The notes under the pieces: generated by a model
Told to the model about the DNA's origin: nothing
The model's input: the letters and a program-made list of their open reading frames with translations, nothing else
Database searches by the model: none
Origin: Chloroflexota bacterium
GTDB taxonomy: Bacteria > Chloroflexota > Anaerolineae > VGOG01
Reading direction: 5' to 3'
DNA: 5,655 nucleotides
Assembly: GCA_030615705.1 (NCBI GenBank)
Contig: JAUWYT010000130.1
Coordinates: forward strand, 1-5,655
Program-made: the position numbers and the translations under genes
Part shown: positions 5,394-5,655 of the stretch, piece by piece
Position numbering within the stretch: position 1 is the first letter of the stretch
Layout of the letters: each line of letters begins with the position of its first letter

Positions 5394-5655
5394 ATGGGAG
5401 AGAGGTCTCGTTTCATTGACGAGGAGATTGAGGTACGCTTTGCCCAGAAACCAGGGCCGCCTACGTCTTTTGTCTGGCATGGCCGGGAGTACCAGATTGT
5501 GAAGATAGAGAGGCAATACCGGCGGCTGGATTTCAAGCGGGCCTGGTGGCGGCGAAGGCATCGCGACTACCACCGAGTGAAGACGGACACGGGGCCGGTG
5601 TTTGAGATATATTTCCATCGCGGGCCGGGGAAGCGCTATTGGGTGTTGTATAAGG
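5394..5655 (+). CDS. Partial DUF6504-like protein, function unknown
   Basis: An open frame begins at ATG 5394 and runs off the right edge after 87 codons. The peptide opens MGERSRFIDEEIEV, continues with PPTSFVWHGREYQI (22-35), then a basic aromatic stretch FKRAWWRRRHRDYHRV (47-62) and FEIYFHRGPGKRYWVLYK (70-87). The order RFIDE.IEV, P..F.W.G..Y.I, W, then FE.Y......W.LY is what I remember of the DUF6504 family of small proteins in Actinobacteria and Chloroflexota; the role is unknown. The product is rich in Arg and Trp, so nucleic-acid contact is conceivable but unproven. It follows ruvB by 44 nt with a modest AGGTG site (5385-5389) and is probably cotranscribed. The frame stays open upstream to a TTG at 5346 that overlaps the ruvB stop, so a longer start is possible. 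If the family pattern is right, the protein is nearly complete here. Confidence 0.7.
   Translation, partial: MGERSRFIDEEIEVRFAQKPGPPTSFVWHGREYQIVKIERQYRRLDFKRAWWRRRHRDYHRVKTDTGPVFEIYFHRGPGKRYWVLYK

Noticed and set aside
5313..5618. Minus-strand frames of about 100 codons opposite the ruvB 3' end and the DUF6504-like gene
   Set aside because: They are opposite a plus-strand frame with a coherent family-like pattern, contain no motifs, and are best explained as shadows.

Overview
This is a GC-rich bacterial chromosomal window with housekeeping genes in two divergent blocks around a promoter region at about 4101-4323. The likely source is a strictly or facultatively anaerobic, uncultured-type bacterium. 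I favour Chloroflexota (Anaerolineae- or Dehalococcoidia-like) for three reasons: the split four-subunit pyruvate:ferredoxin oxidoreductase, the style of the interspersed palindromic repeat beside upp, and a DUF6504-type protein after ruvB. That placement is inference from general familiarity, not a database result.

Minus-strand block, in transcription order. A near-consensus sigma-70 promoter (TTGACA, 17 nt, TAGAAT) reads leftwards into porC/gamma (4100-3525), porD/delta (3496-3164), porA/alpha (3099-1903) and porB/beta (1890-961). Together these encode a complete gamma-delta-alpha-beta 2-oxoacid (pyruvate):ferredoxin oxidoreductase, and every por gene has a good Shine-Dalgarno site. After a 130-nt gap full of short repeats comes upp (830-207), uracil phosphoribosyltransferase. 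After a 136-nt gap holding a MITE-like palindromic repeat, the first 23 codons of a membrane protein run off the left edge (70-1); it resembles the N-terminus of MraY/WecA-type phosphoglycosyl transferases.

Plus-strand block. An extended -10 promoter (TGGTATAAT, 4274-4282) precedes ruvB (4324-5349), the Holliday-junction branch-migration motor. The start of a small basic DUF6504-like protein (5394 onward) follows and runs off the right edge.

How the parts work together: PorCDAB makes acetyl-CoA and reduced ferredoxin from pyruvate and is the metabolic core of the window. Upp salvages uracil to UMP, and the membrane transferase would start cell-surface polysaccharide or peptidoglycan-type glycan synthesis. 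RuvB belongs to recombination and repair.

The least ordinary part is between the genes. The porB-upp gap holds seven head-to-tail copies of a degenerate 8-nt unit (TTCGTAGA-like) facing four copies of its reverse complement. The porD-porA gap holds a related-looking array with an 11-bp perfect inverted repeat next to the porA ribosome-binding site. The por mRNA is predicted to begin exactly at a perfect 10-bp hairpin. The word GTAACGAGT is shared between the first two gaps, and TTGGTACA is shared between the porB-upp gap and the porC-porD gap. I see no defence system, CRISPR array, tRNA, rRNA or intact transposase.
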